From the NCBI GenBank assembly GCA_964444365.1, contig CAYUHJ010000008.1, positions 24,283-88,282 of the forward strand: a stretch of 64,000 nucleotides of DNA, in the 5' to 3' direction. The notes below the pieces were generated by a model that worked only from the letters and a program-made list of their open reading frames with translations, had not been told where the DNA came from and ran no database searches. Shown piece after piece: positions 8,638 through 15,523 of this stretch (position 1 is the first letter of the stretch; the number at the start of each line of letters is the position of its first letter). The DNA is from CAYUHJ01 sp964444365. GTDB lineage: Bacteria; Planctomycetota; Planctomycetia; Gemmatales; Gemmataceae. A program made the position numbers and the translations under genes.

Positions 8638-9457
8638 ATGCTGGCGACGGTCATGCTGGACGCTTACGGGCCGGACGACAAAGCCGCTATGGCAGGGGCG
8701 ATTGAGCGCCTCTGCCACCCGCCGGGCCAACGGGTGTTCTCTCGCGTGGGAATCTACTGCTACTGGGACTTCGACAGCCGCGACGTGCTCTACATCGGGC
8801 TGAGCGGCGACTTATACAAGCGGTTCCGCCAGCACAACGGGCTGATCGCTTGCGAGACGAGTTGCTGCAAGCGCCAGATGATCGAAGACCACTTCTGCAA
8901 GACAAACCGGATCGGCCTGTCACTTCTCCTCCAGTCGAAAATGCAGGACGACGGGGTACTGGCGCCTTTCGAGGACTGGACGCTTGAGGAGATGGTGGGG
9001 GTGAGTGACGAGCTGAAGAACGTGCAATTCGCCGAGGGGAAACCTCATCGACGCGCACGTCCGGCGCTACGGCCGGCGACCGCCGTGGAACGGAAATAGC
9101 GCTAGCAAGGAAGGCCACGGTGCACCGACCGTCCTGCGGGGTTCAGGGTTCATGGCCAGCCTCCTGGCGGATGTGACTGGCAGGCCGCCCAAAGCCCCGT
9201 CTTTCGACATCCTGACTGACCTCGTGGGCACGTCGCTTTCTCCGCTCGTCGCGCGGAACACGGTCAGGGAGTTGTTCGACAAAGAATGGAACGAGATCAC
9301 GGAAGACGTGATGCACGGCATCCGCATGATGATGATCGACCTGGGGGTGAGTTACGAGCAGGCTGCGGCGGTCCACAAGCAGCAGCCACAGGGCGAGTAC
9401 GTGGAGTGGATCGAGGAAGAGAGCTATTTGGCCAGAGTGCCGAGAATCTTCGCCTAG
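8638..9457 (+). pseudogene. GIY-YIG nuclease family gene with one-base frameshift
   Basis: The first frame (from the ATG at 8638) has the GIY-YIG signature GIYCYWDFD followed by VLYIGLSGDLYKRFRQHNG, a nuclease module that uses one metal ion to cut DNA. The frame then degenerates after VQFAEGK. One base less in the GGGGAAA run at 9037-9043 continues it as AEGNLIDAHVRRYGRRPPWN through to the TAG at 9455-9457. The second half includes FDILTDLVGTSLSPLVARN and an acidic C-terminus. The repaired gene would be about 272 codons. The indel sits in a homopolymer, so sequencing error is as likely as true decay. I know of no functional assignment for this subfamily. Confidence 0.75.
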
Positions 9458-9630
9458 CGCCTTAAACAGCGCGCAACCCCTCCTCTGGATTCCGGTCGAG
9501 ACTCTTGCCCGAGGTCGAAAGGTTGCTCAGTGTGGTGGAGATCACCGGAGTAAACCGGGTCTCACGGCCGGGCACCGGACAGGAGCGACGAACTTCACGT
9601 CGTTGCCGTCGAGACGCACCCTTGCAGGGC

Positions 9631-9669
9631 ACTACTCACGACTACTCACTTGCCCCGAGACTACTCACG
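9631..9669. repeat. Phased direct repeats ACTACTCAC
   Basis: ACTACTCAC occurs at 9631, 9641 and 9660, that is at 10- and 19-base intervals, one and two helical turns. Nearby TTGCAGGG occurs twice (about 9622 and 9694) and TTGCAC twice. The array lies just outside the left attachment repeat, upstream of the integrase. It could be a protein-binding array; the role is unknown. Confidence 0.5.
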
Positions 9670-9779
9670 TTTTCTGCTGGTTTTTGCACGCCGTTGCAGG
9701 GACTTGCACGACCCCCGGCGAGCGGCTATAGTGCCGGATGTCTGAGGGGCTCAACACCTTGCAGCGAGTCGGACGGCTG

Positions 9780-9825
9780 GCTTCGGGACCAAGAGGTCGC
9801 AGGTTCGAATCCTGTCAGCCCGACT
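9780..9825 (+). other. Left attachment site (tRNA 3'-half-like)
   Basis: The 46 bases begin GCTTCGGGACCAAGAGG and end CAGCCCGACT. The loop TTCGGGA would present a CGG (proline) anticodon, and the T-arm folds with one G-T pair. I could not build a full cloverleaf with the upstream sequence. A reduced pairing of AGTCGGAC (9767-9774) with GCCCGACT (9818-9825) is possible. Confidence 0.75.
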
Positions 9826-9901
9826 GTGTTTTAAGTACTTCTCGCCGAAGCAGTTACGTTACCTCCCGATGGTCGGGAGTGCGGCACGAAACCTGGATGC
9901 G

Positions 9902-9921
9902 AAACGGTACATGTACCGTTT
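9902..9921. promoter_or_regulatory. Perfect 20-bp palindrome upstream of the integrase
   Basis: AAACGGTACATGTACCGTTT is a perfect palindrome 26 bases before the integrase start. Each half contains TGTACCGT, the motif repeated four times near the right end of the element. It may be an arm-type integrase site, an operator for the integrase gene, or both. Confidence 0.65.
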
Positions 9922-9947
9922 TCGGTCCCGATTCGGAGCCGCAACCC

Positions 9948-11111
9948 GTGAACACTTCCGTCCGCAAGCAACCCGCTTACCGCCTCCACAAGGCCCGCAA
10001 CTGTGCGGTCGTGACCATCAACGGTCGCAACCACTACCTCGGTGCGTGGCAGTCCCCCGAGAGTCACGAGAAGTACGCCCGGCTCATCGCCGAGTGGTCC
10101 CGCAACAACGGGGCACTCCCGGCCAACGTTCCCGCCCAGGCCGGGCCACTCACCGCCAGCGAACTCGTCCTCGCCTACTTCCGACACGCCCAGGTCCGCT
10201 ACGTCAAGCACGGCAAACAGACCAGCGAGGTCGGGTGCATCCGTCAAGCCCTCCGTCCGGTCCGGCGGCTGTACGGCTCTACCCCGGCGGCCGACTTCGG
10301 CCCGCGGGCGTTGAAGGACGTCCGCCAGGCGTTGATCGACGGCGGCCGGGCACGTACGTCCATCAACAAGGACGTCGACCGCGTGAAGCGGATGTTCCGG
10401 TGGGCGGTTGAAGAGGAACTCCTGCCCGGGTCGGTGTACGAACGACTGCGGGCCGTCCGCGGTCTGGGCCGAGGGCAAACCGCGGCCCGCGAGTCGGACA
10501 AGGTCGCACCGGTTCCGGTAGAAGACGTGGAGGCCGTGCTCCCACACCTACCGCCGCCCGTCGCGGCGATGGTGCGGCTCCAGCTCCTGACCGGCACCCG
10601 CCCGCAGGAAGTGATCTGCCTCAAGCCGTGCGAGGTGGTCGATCGCGGGGACGGCGTCTGGCTGTACACGCCTTCGACGCACAAGACCGAGCACCACGGC
10701 CGGGACAAGGTGGTCGTGCTCGGCCCCAAGGCCCAGGAGGTGCTCCGGCCGTGGCTCGACCGCGACCCGAACGGGTACTGCTTCGTCCCGGCGGAGTCGG
10801 TCGCCTGGAAGGTGGCCCGGCTGCGAAAGGGGCGGGCGATGAGCAAGACCTGGAAACCGCCCGAGGGGCTGAACCCGCGGTACACGCGGTACAGTTACCG
10901 GCTGGCCATCCAGCGGGCGTGCGTCCGGGCGAAGGTGACGCTCTGGTCGCCGAACCAGTTGCGGCACACGCGGGCGACCCAGATCCGGGCGGCGTTCGGG
11001 TCCATTGAGGCGGCGAAGGCCGTGCTCGGGCACACCGACACACGCGTCACCGAGATCTACGCCGAGCGGGATCTCGGGCTGGCCGCGAAGGTGATGAAGG
11101 AGATCGGGTGA
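9948..11111 (+). CDS. int: Tyrosine recombinase / integrase
   Basis: The 387-residue enzyme should catalyse site-specific integration and excision of the surrounding element. The catalytic residues are visible: Arg in LLTGTRPQEV (about residue 218), a Lys-bearing segment around THKTEHHGRDK, the H-x-x-R of LRHTRATQIR (about 339-342), His in VLGHTDTRVTE (about 361) and the nucleophile Tyr in EIYAERD (about 371). An N-terminal SAM-like domain (ASELVLAYFRHAQVRYVKHG onward) precedes the catalytic domain. I place the start at the GTG at 9948, with GGAG ten bases before it, because the longer upstream frame would translate the tRNA-like attachment site. It lies immediately inside the left repeat, the usual position for an integrase. 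Confidence 0.92.
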   Translation: MNTSVRKQPAYRLHKARNCAVVTINGRNHYLGAWQSPESHEKYARLIAEWSRNNGALPANVPAQAGPLTASELVLAYFRHAQVRYVKHGKQTSEVGCIRQALRPVRRLYGSTPAADFGPRALKDVRQALIDGGRARTSINKDVDRVKRMFRWAVEEELLPGSVYERLRAVRGLGRGQTAARESDKVAPVPVEDVEAVLPHLPPPVAAMVRLQLLTGTRPQEVICLKPCEVVDRGDGVWLYTPSTHKTEHHGRDKVVVLGPKAQEVLRPWLDRDPNGYCFVPAESVAWKVARLRKGRAMSKTWKPPEGLNPRYTRYSYRLAIQRACVRAKVTLWSPNQLRHTRATQIRAAFGSIEAAKAVLGHTDTRVTEIYAERDLGLAAKVMKEIG

Positions 11112-11225
11112 TTCGCTGGGAGTGGGGAGTGGGAGCGTCGGGACAGACCGCGGTCACGGTCGGGTTCGATACAATGATCGCGATTATTCTGACCTCCCAC
11201 TCTCGTCCTCATTTGGAGGGTACTC

Positions 11226-11645
11226 ATGAGTGACAAGCCAAATCCCACGCCCGACGCGGTTGAACATCTCGTGACCGTGAACATGGCTGAATTCTCCTCC
11301 GGCACCCGTGAGTTCGTAAAAGCGATCCTCGCGGTCGCGGAAGGGGTCTTTGGTAAGGGATCGGCGAAAACGCTGGCGGGGAGTGGCAGCGTGTCGGTCG
11401 AGGCGAAGGTGATCGCCAAGGTCGTTCCCCGCACAACCGGGAAAGTCGAGCACGTCATCATCGGTGTATCGAGCGACTACTGCCCCGAAACTTGGGCGGG
11501 GCTGCCCACCGCGTTCGACGGCCCGCTTCTGGTCATCGACAGCCCGTTCCACTTCTACCTGCTTCCGGCCGACCGGCGGGAGGCGGAGGACACGGCCGGT
11601 CGTGTGTTCCGTGATCTGAAGACCCGACTGCCGGCCGGCGACTGA
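11226..11645 (+). CDS. Hypothetical protein
   Basis: This 139-residue soluble protein starts at an ATG preceded by TTTGGAGGG, a strong ribosome binding site. Its middle is glycine- and serine-rich (GKGSAKTLAGSGSVSVEAKV), followed by an alternating beta-like segment (HVIIGVSSDYCPETW) and a hydrophobic strand (GPLLVIDSPFHFYLLPADR). I see no known motif. It follows the integrase by 114 bases in the same direction and is convergent with the regulator at 11664. The real ribosome binding site and ordinary composition make it a credible gene of unknown function. Confidence 0.6.
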   Translation: MSDKPNPTPDAVEHLVTVNMAEFSSGTREFVKAILAVAEGVFGKGSAKTLAGSGSVSVEAKVIAKVVPRTTGKVEHVIIGVSSDYCPETWAGLPTAFDGPLLVIDSPFHFYLLPADRREAEDTAGRVFRDLKTRLPAGD

Positions 11646-11663
11646 GCGGTCGGGAGAGAAACT

Positions 11664-12068
11664 TCACGGCTTGTCACGGGCCGCTTCGAGTTCGTCGCAG
11701 AGGGTACGAAGTCGGCCGAGGAACACTTCGGCGTCCTGGAGCAGACTGCGGGCGGTGCAGAGCAGGTCGTGCACGGCGGGGCTGCACGCGTCCCCGGGGG
11801 CGACCATCTCCGGCTCCACGCCGCTGAAGCGGAACCCGGCCTGCACGCGGTACGCCTGCACCGTCTTGTCGAAGAAGATCGGGATCCCCGCCAGCGTGAG
11901 CGTCTCCACGTCGCGGAAGATGGTCCGCACGGAGCACTCGATCTCGCTGGCCAGGGCCTCCGGCCCCCACCGCCCGTTGCCCAGCACGAGACGGGCGATC
12001 CGGATCAGCCGTGCGAACTTCGCACACTGACGGGCACGACGGTCCGCGTCTGAGCGTTCCTTGGCCAT
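11664..12068 (-). CDS. Short HTH regulator related to WYL-family repressors
   Basis: The 134-residue protein has an N-terminal winged-helix module (LVLGNGRWGPEALASEIECS, then VRTIFRDVETLTLAGIPIFF). It aligns closely by eye with the N-terminus of the WYL regulator at 18457-19479 (LVLGRGQWNPKSLAAELECS, then DRTLHRMRETLELAGVPLFF). The WYL ligand-sensing domain is absent, and a short helical tail replaces it. It is divergently transcribed from the nuclease-like gene at 12238, with operator-like inverted repeats between them, so it may repress that gene and itself. It could be a truncated derivative or a naturally minimal form. Confidence 0.7.
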   Translation of the reverse strand: MAKERSDADRRARQCAKFARLIRIARLVLGNGRWGPEALASEIECSVRTIFRDVETLTLAGIPIFFDKTVQAYRVQAGFRFSGVEPEMVAPGDACSPAVHDLLCTARSLLQDAEVFLGRLRTLCDELEAARDKP

Positions 12069-12129
12069 CCGACCGGATCCCCGAACGGGTTACGTCCGGG
12101 CATCATCTCGGGGCCGAGTGCCAGCTAAC

Positions 12130-12163
12130 GGGTCAGTATTCCGAAGTGACCCACAGCGGTCAC
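12130..12163. promoter_or_regulatory. Overlapping inverted repeats between divergent genes
   Basis: GTGACC (12146-12151) and GGTCAC (12158-12163) form an inverted repeat with a 6-base spacer. GGGTCA (12130-12135) and TGACCC (12147-12152) form a second one that overlaps it. They lie in the divergent region between a short HTH regulator and a nuclease-like gene, where an autoregulatory operator would be expected. Confidence 0.45.
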
Positions 12164-12237
12164 CGCGAAATGGATCATGTCCGGCACGCTCCGCGGAGGT
12201 CACGCTGATCGACCCGCGGCGGCACCGGAGCGATGCC

Positions 12238-13002
12238 ATGACCGCGACCCCTCCTTCCCCGTCGGTTCCAACTTCGACGACATTCCGGGGGTGGATGGAT
12301 TCGCTGAACGCCCCACGCGGGGCTCAAGCCGAGTGGCCCTGGCTCCTGCGGGAGATGCTGGCTGCCGAATACTCCCGCCAGCGGGAACTCGGCTTCTGCT
12401 ACTCCGGTGAAGTGTTCAAGGACCGGGATGGGGATTACCCGCACACCGCCGTCTTGCCCGAGAAGAAGGCCGTGAAGGATCTGTACCACGCCTGTCGGCT
12501 GACCTCGGGTGGCGTGTTCCGGATCGGGCAGGAACCGTACTGGCTGCTCGGGTACGAGTGGCCGAACCAGGGTGGCGACCAGGAAAAGGGTCGGCGTGCG
12601 GATCTCGTCGGGCTGAACGGCGACGGCGGGCTCGTCGTCTTCGAGTGCAAACTCGCGAACAATTCCTACGGCCCGTTCGCGGCGGTCCTGGAGGGGCTGG
12701 ACTACCTGGCCTGTCTGACGACCGATGCCAACTTCCTCAAGGTTCGGGGCGGATTTGCTACCTGGACCGCCAAACCCGGAGTGATCATTCCGGACCGGTT
12801 TCGAGAGCGGTCCCCGTCCCAGACGGCGAGGCACGAAGTCATCGTGCTCGCCCCGCCCGAGTACTACGGCCTGTACTCCCGCAGCGAGCGGGGGGCGGGG
12901 TGGCAGGCGTTTGCTGCGTTGCCAACTTCGACGGGTTCGCTGACGATCCGGTTCGCCGCTTCCGATTTCACCACGCCGGTGGGGACCTGGGTGACCGGTT
13001 GA
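12238..13002 (+). CDS. PD-(D/E)XK nuclease-like protein
   Basis: The 254-residue protein carries RRADLVGLNGDGGLVVFECK at about residues 122-141. This is an Asp followed after about 13 residues by E-C-K, the catalytic pattern of the PD-(D/E)XK fold. After it come FAAVLEGLDYLACL and a C-terminal beta-rich part. No methyltransferase or specificity partner lies beside it. I placed the start at the ATG at 12238 (GGAG ten bases upstream); the frame is open further upstream, but that part is a low-quality translation. The divergent HTH gene at 11664-12068 probably controls it. A role in DNA restriction or defence is inference. Confidence 0.7.
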   Translation: MTATPPSPSVPTSTTFRGWMDSLNAPRGAQAEWPWLLREMLAAEYSRQRELGFCYSGEVFKDRDGDYPHTAVLPEKKAVKDLYHACRLTSGGVFRIGQEPYWLLGYEWPNQGGDQEKGRRADLVGLNGDGGLVVFECKLANNSYGPFAAVLEGLDYLACLTTDANFLKVRGGFATWTAKPGVIIPDRFRERSPSQTARHEVIVLAPPEYYGLYSRSERGAGWQAFAALPTSTGSLTIRFAASDFTTPVGTWVTG

Positions 13003-13005
13003 CGG

Positions 13006-14112
13006 TCAGGCCGCGTCGAGCCACCGGATGATCCGGGCGTGGCGGTAGCGGCCCGACTTGCCCGCGATGTCGTGCCCGCCGATCAGTGCCTTGCGACCGA
13101 GGTAGTCGGGGTTCAGCGTTGGGGTGCCTTCTCCCGTCACGGTCATCCGCTGGCGTTCGTCGTCGGTCCAGTTGCTCACCCAGGCGATGGGGCGGGTGCT
13201 TCCACTCGGATCGGCGACCGAGAACTCCACGGCTCCGACGAGGTGGGCGTTCCCCCGACCCGCCGAGCCGAGTTTGAACCCGCTCACGACCGCCTCGACC
13301 TCGACCGCCCGCTTCCGCTTGAGCCAGTGCCGGACCCGCTTACCCGATTCGTACCGGCCGTCGAGCCGTTTCCACACGGTCCCCTCGTTGCCCTCGGCGA
13401 GCACCAGCTCGTGGAGGAGGGCCTTCTCAGCGGTGTGCGTTTCGACCAAGTCCAGGTGCGGGTTGTCCGCGAGCAGGAAGGTGTCATCCAGGACCGCGAG
13501 CCGCTCCCGCAGGGGGCGGTGCGTGACGTCCGTGCCGCGGTACCTCAGCACGTCGAAGGCGGCGAACCGCAGGGAACACTCCTGCCGGCCCTGGATAAAC
13601 TTCGCGTTTTCGGGGCTGGTGGCGAGGACGGCGACGGCGGCCTGGAGGGCGTGCGTCGTGACCGTGTCGCCGGTGTGGATCGAGGCGACCGGGCAGAAGA
13701 GTTCGCCGTCGATGACGGTGCCGGTCAGTGCCTCGAACCCGGTCGTCAGGTGCGGCACGTTGGCCTGGAACTCCGCCAGCCGGAACGTGACCTCGCTGAC
13801 CGTCCGCCCGGTGAGCCGCACGCCGTCGGCCTCGATGTGGAGCAGGCACCGGACCCCGTCGTGCTTTTCCTGAACGCACCAGCCCGACTCATCGCGTTCG
13901 AGGGCGGCCGCTTCGCGGTCATCCAGGTCGTTCCAGTCGCCGAGGAGCATCGGTTCGATCTGTTCCGGTAAACCGACGCCGGGGTGCTCGTTGGCCCAGA
14001 AGTGTTCGCGGAGGGCGAGCAGGTACGGTTCCTTCGCCGGCCGCCGCTGCGGCGGGACGACGAGCCCGAGTTGATTGCACAGGGATTGCAGGTCGGCGAG
14101 TGTCTTCGTCAC
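13006..14112 (-). CDS. ATP-dependent DNA ligase
   Basis: The 368-residue enzyme should seal DNA nicks through a lysyl-AMP intermediate. Nucleotidyltransferase motifs are in order: motif I CVQEKHDGVR with the adenylated Lys at about residue 81, motif III TVIDGELFC, motif IV EGNEGTVWKRLDG and motif V HWLKRKRAVEVEA, then a C-terminal OB-type region (AVVSGFKLGSAGRG). The size fits minimal ligases such as LigC or phage ligases, without LigD polymerase or nuclease domains. I chose the GTG at 14112 (MTKTLADLQ), with GAGGA ahead, over a GTG 15 bases upstream. It follows the DnaE-like gene by 76 bases on the same strand, so ligase and polymerase-like protein are probably co-expressed. No Ku gene is seen. 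Confidence 0.88.
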   Translation of the reverse strand: MTKTLADLQSLCNQLGLVVPPQRRPAKEPYLLALREHFWANEHPGVGLPEQIEPMLLGDWNDLDDREAAALERDESGWCVQEKHDGVRCLLHIEADGVRLTGRTVSEVTFRLAEFQANVPHLTTGFEALTGTVIDGELFCPVASIHTGDTVTTHALQAAVAVLATSPENAKFIQGRQECSLRFAAFDVLRYRGTDVTHRPLRERLAVLDDTFLLADNPHLDLVETHTAEKALLHELVLAEGNEGTVWKRLDGRYESGKRVRHWLKRKRAVEVEAVVSGFKLGSAGRGNAHLVGAVEFSVADPSGSTRPIAWVSNWTDDERQRMTVTGEGTPTLNPDYLGRKALIGGHDIAGKSGRYRHARIIRWLDAA

Positions 14113-14188
14113 GGGTCCGGTCCTCACGAGGGTCGAGTGTCCGCACTCTTAACCCTCGCGACCGGAACGAACGGGTTCGGCGAGTACG

Positions 14189-15490
14189 TCACGACCGACA
14201 GGCGGTCTCGAACTCGGACTGGAAGTGCGTCTTCAGCCAGGCGAGCTGGTAGCCAATGTGGGCGGCGGTCAGGGCGTTTGCCTTGCAGACCGTGCCCGGT
14301 CCGCAGCGGGCGATGAGGTCGAACACCCGCCCGGCCTCGCTCGCGTCGGTGTTGGAAGTCCCGGCCCCGGCCACGAACCGGCGTCGGAACTCGTCGATCC
14401 GGGCGTGGTCCCGTTTCCACATCGCCTTCAGAAATTCCATCGCAGCCGGGTTACCGTCAGCCGGCTGAATGCCCTTGCTGTGCAGGAAGTTACCGGCTGA
14501 CGGTGCCCCTGACGCTGACGGTCCCGCATCGTCAGCGGGGACCAACATGTCGCGATGACGCCGGTTTCCGAAACGGTGAACGAGTTCCACGACCTGCTCG
14601 TGGTACAGCAACACGCCCCGCGTCTCGTCGAGAACTTCCTTCACGACGGAGTTGTTCGACCCAAGGTTCTCCTCACCCGGCCACTCCGCATTCACGGCGG
14701 TAGCGGCGGAACTGGTGGCCGCGAGAAGTGTCGCGAGATCCCGAATCCCCTCGGGTTTCCAAGCCGGAAGTCGATCCCGGATGTGACAGTCCCAGAACCC
14801 GATCACGCCGTCCGTTTCCCCGCGACGGAACACGTCCATCGTCGCTGGGTCGCTGTCCGGGATCACGTCCGGAATGGCATCGACCCCGTGTCGATCGCGG
14901 ATGAGCCGGCCGACATTCGCAACAACGTCAAGTCCGGGGTGTTTCATCACCATGATGACTGCCCGTTCCGATTTCCCACCGCCGGGCGGGTGCCATTCGC
15001 GGCAAAACGCACAGTCGGGATTGTCCCGAAGGCCAGGGTCGTCGAGCCCGTGATTCGGGCGGAACTCGGCCAGAAGTTCGTCGAGTCCGCCACCGCTCAC
15101 GTCGAGTTGAAGGACGGGGGCGAACGGCTGGCCGGGGTCGAGGTGCCTCTCGAAGAGGAGGCGGTGCCGGACGGGGTTCACGGGGCCGGGCACGAGCCGG
15201 TGAACGACCAGCGAACCGGCGGCCGGCCCGGCGACGACGGCTGCGTGACCGCGTGCTCTTGCGAACCGGTACAGGTCGTGGAGGGCGAGGTACAACTCGT
15301 CCAGCCCGAGCCGGTGGATCACCCCGAGTTCGTGATCGAGCCGCCCCTGCAACGCGGGGTCCAAAGACCGGCTCTCGCACCGTCGGCGGAGTCGGTCCCC
15401 GGGTTCAAGTTTCGCGTCGTCCGGGGGTTCGTCCGTTTCGGCTCGGCCGAGGAACGGAATCTGTTCCACACAATCGGATGGGGATGGCAC
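14189..15490 (-). CDS. Truncated, degenerate DnaE-like (DNA polymerase III alpha) protein
   Basis: The 433-residue protein keeps landmarks of the bacterial replicative polymerase. They are GLDELYLALHDLYRFAR, a GPAAGSLV segment (GRGSAAGS in DnaE), LLFERHLDPGQ, a GETDGVIGFWD segment (DTLGVFQLES in DnaE), GVLLYHEQVVELV, and a C-terminal KANALTAAHIGYQLAWLKTH (NKSHAAAYALISYQTAYLKAH in DnaE). The PHP exonuclease domain and the tau-, beta- and OB-binding parts are missing. The active-site PDIDLDF has become PVLQLDV, so one catalytic Asp is lost. I therefore expect a non-canonical or inactive polymerase. Inserted within it, in frame, is the 80-bp palindromic element at 14457-14536. It lies between the beta-CASP gene and the ligase gene on one strand. 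Confidence 0.8.
   Translation of the reverse strand: MPSPSDCVEQIPFLGRAETDEPPDDAKLEPGDRLRRRCESRSLDPALQGRLDHELGVIHRLGLDELYLALHDLYRFARARGHAAVVAGPAAGSLVVHRLVPGPVNPVRHRLLFERHLDPGQPFAPVLQLDVSGGGLDELLAEFRPNHGLDDPGLRDNPDCAFCREWHPPGGGKSERAVIMVMKHPGLDVVANVGRLIRDRHGVDAIPDVIPDSDPATMDVFRRGETDGVIGFWDCHIRDRLPAWKPEGIRDLATLLAATSSAATAVNAEWPGEENLGSNNSVVKEVLDETRGVLLYHEQVVELVHRFGNRRHRDMLVPADDAGPSASGAPSAGNFLHSKGIQPADGNPAAMEFLKAMWKRDHARIDEFRRRFVAGAGTSNTDASEAGRVFDLIARCGPGTVCKANALTAAHIGYQLAWLKTHFQSEFETACRS
14457..14536. repeat. In-frame palindromic repeat, copy A
   Basis: This 80-bp sequence is about 80 percent identical by my count (64 of 80) to 30195-30274, and 26 central bases are unchanged. Its right end forms a hairpin, GCTGACG (14514-14520) with CGTCAGC (14530-14536). 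On the minus strand it is read in frame in the DnaE-like gene as the peptide PSASGAPSAGNFLHSKGIQP. The same peptide pattern is encoded by copy B in an unrelated gene. Confidence 0.85.
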
Positions 15491-15523
15491 GGGTTGCCCT
15501 CTGCACGGGATCAGACCGCACCG

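Noticed and set aside
9780..9825. A functional tRNA-Pro gene at the attachment site
   Set aside because: The T-arm and an anticodon-like loop are present, but no 5' acceptor strand or D-arm can be paired in the usual positions at either copy.
9738..9947. A 70-codon N-terminal extension of the integrase
   Set aside because: It would translate the tRNA-like attachment site and the palindrome. The GTG at 9948 has a ribosome binding site and begins the family-like sequence.
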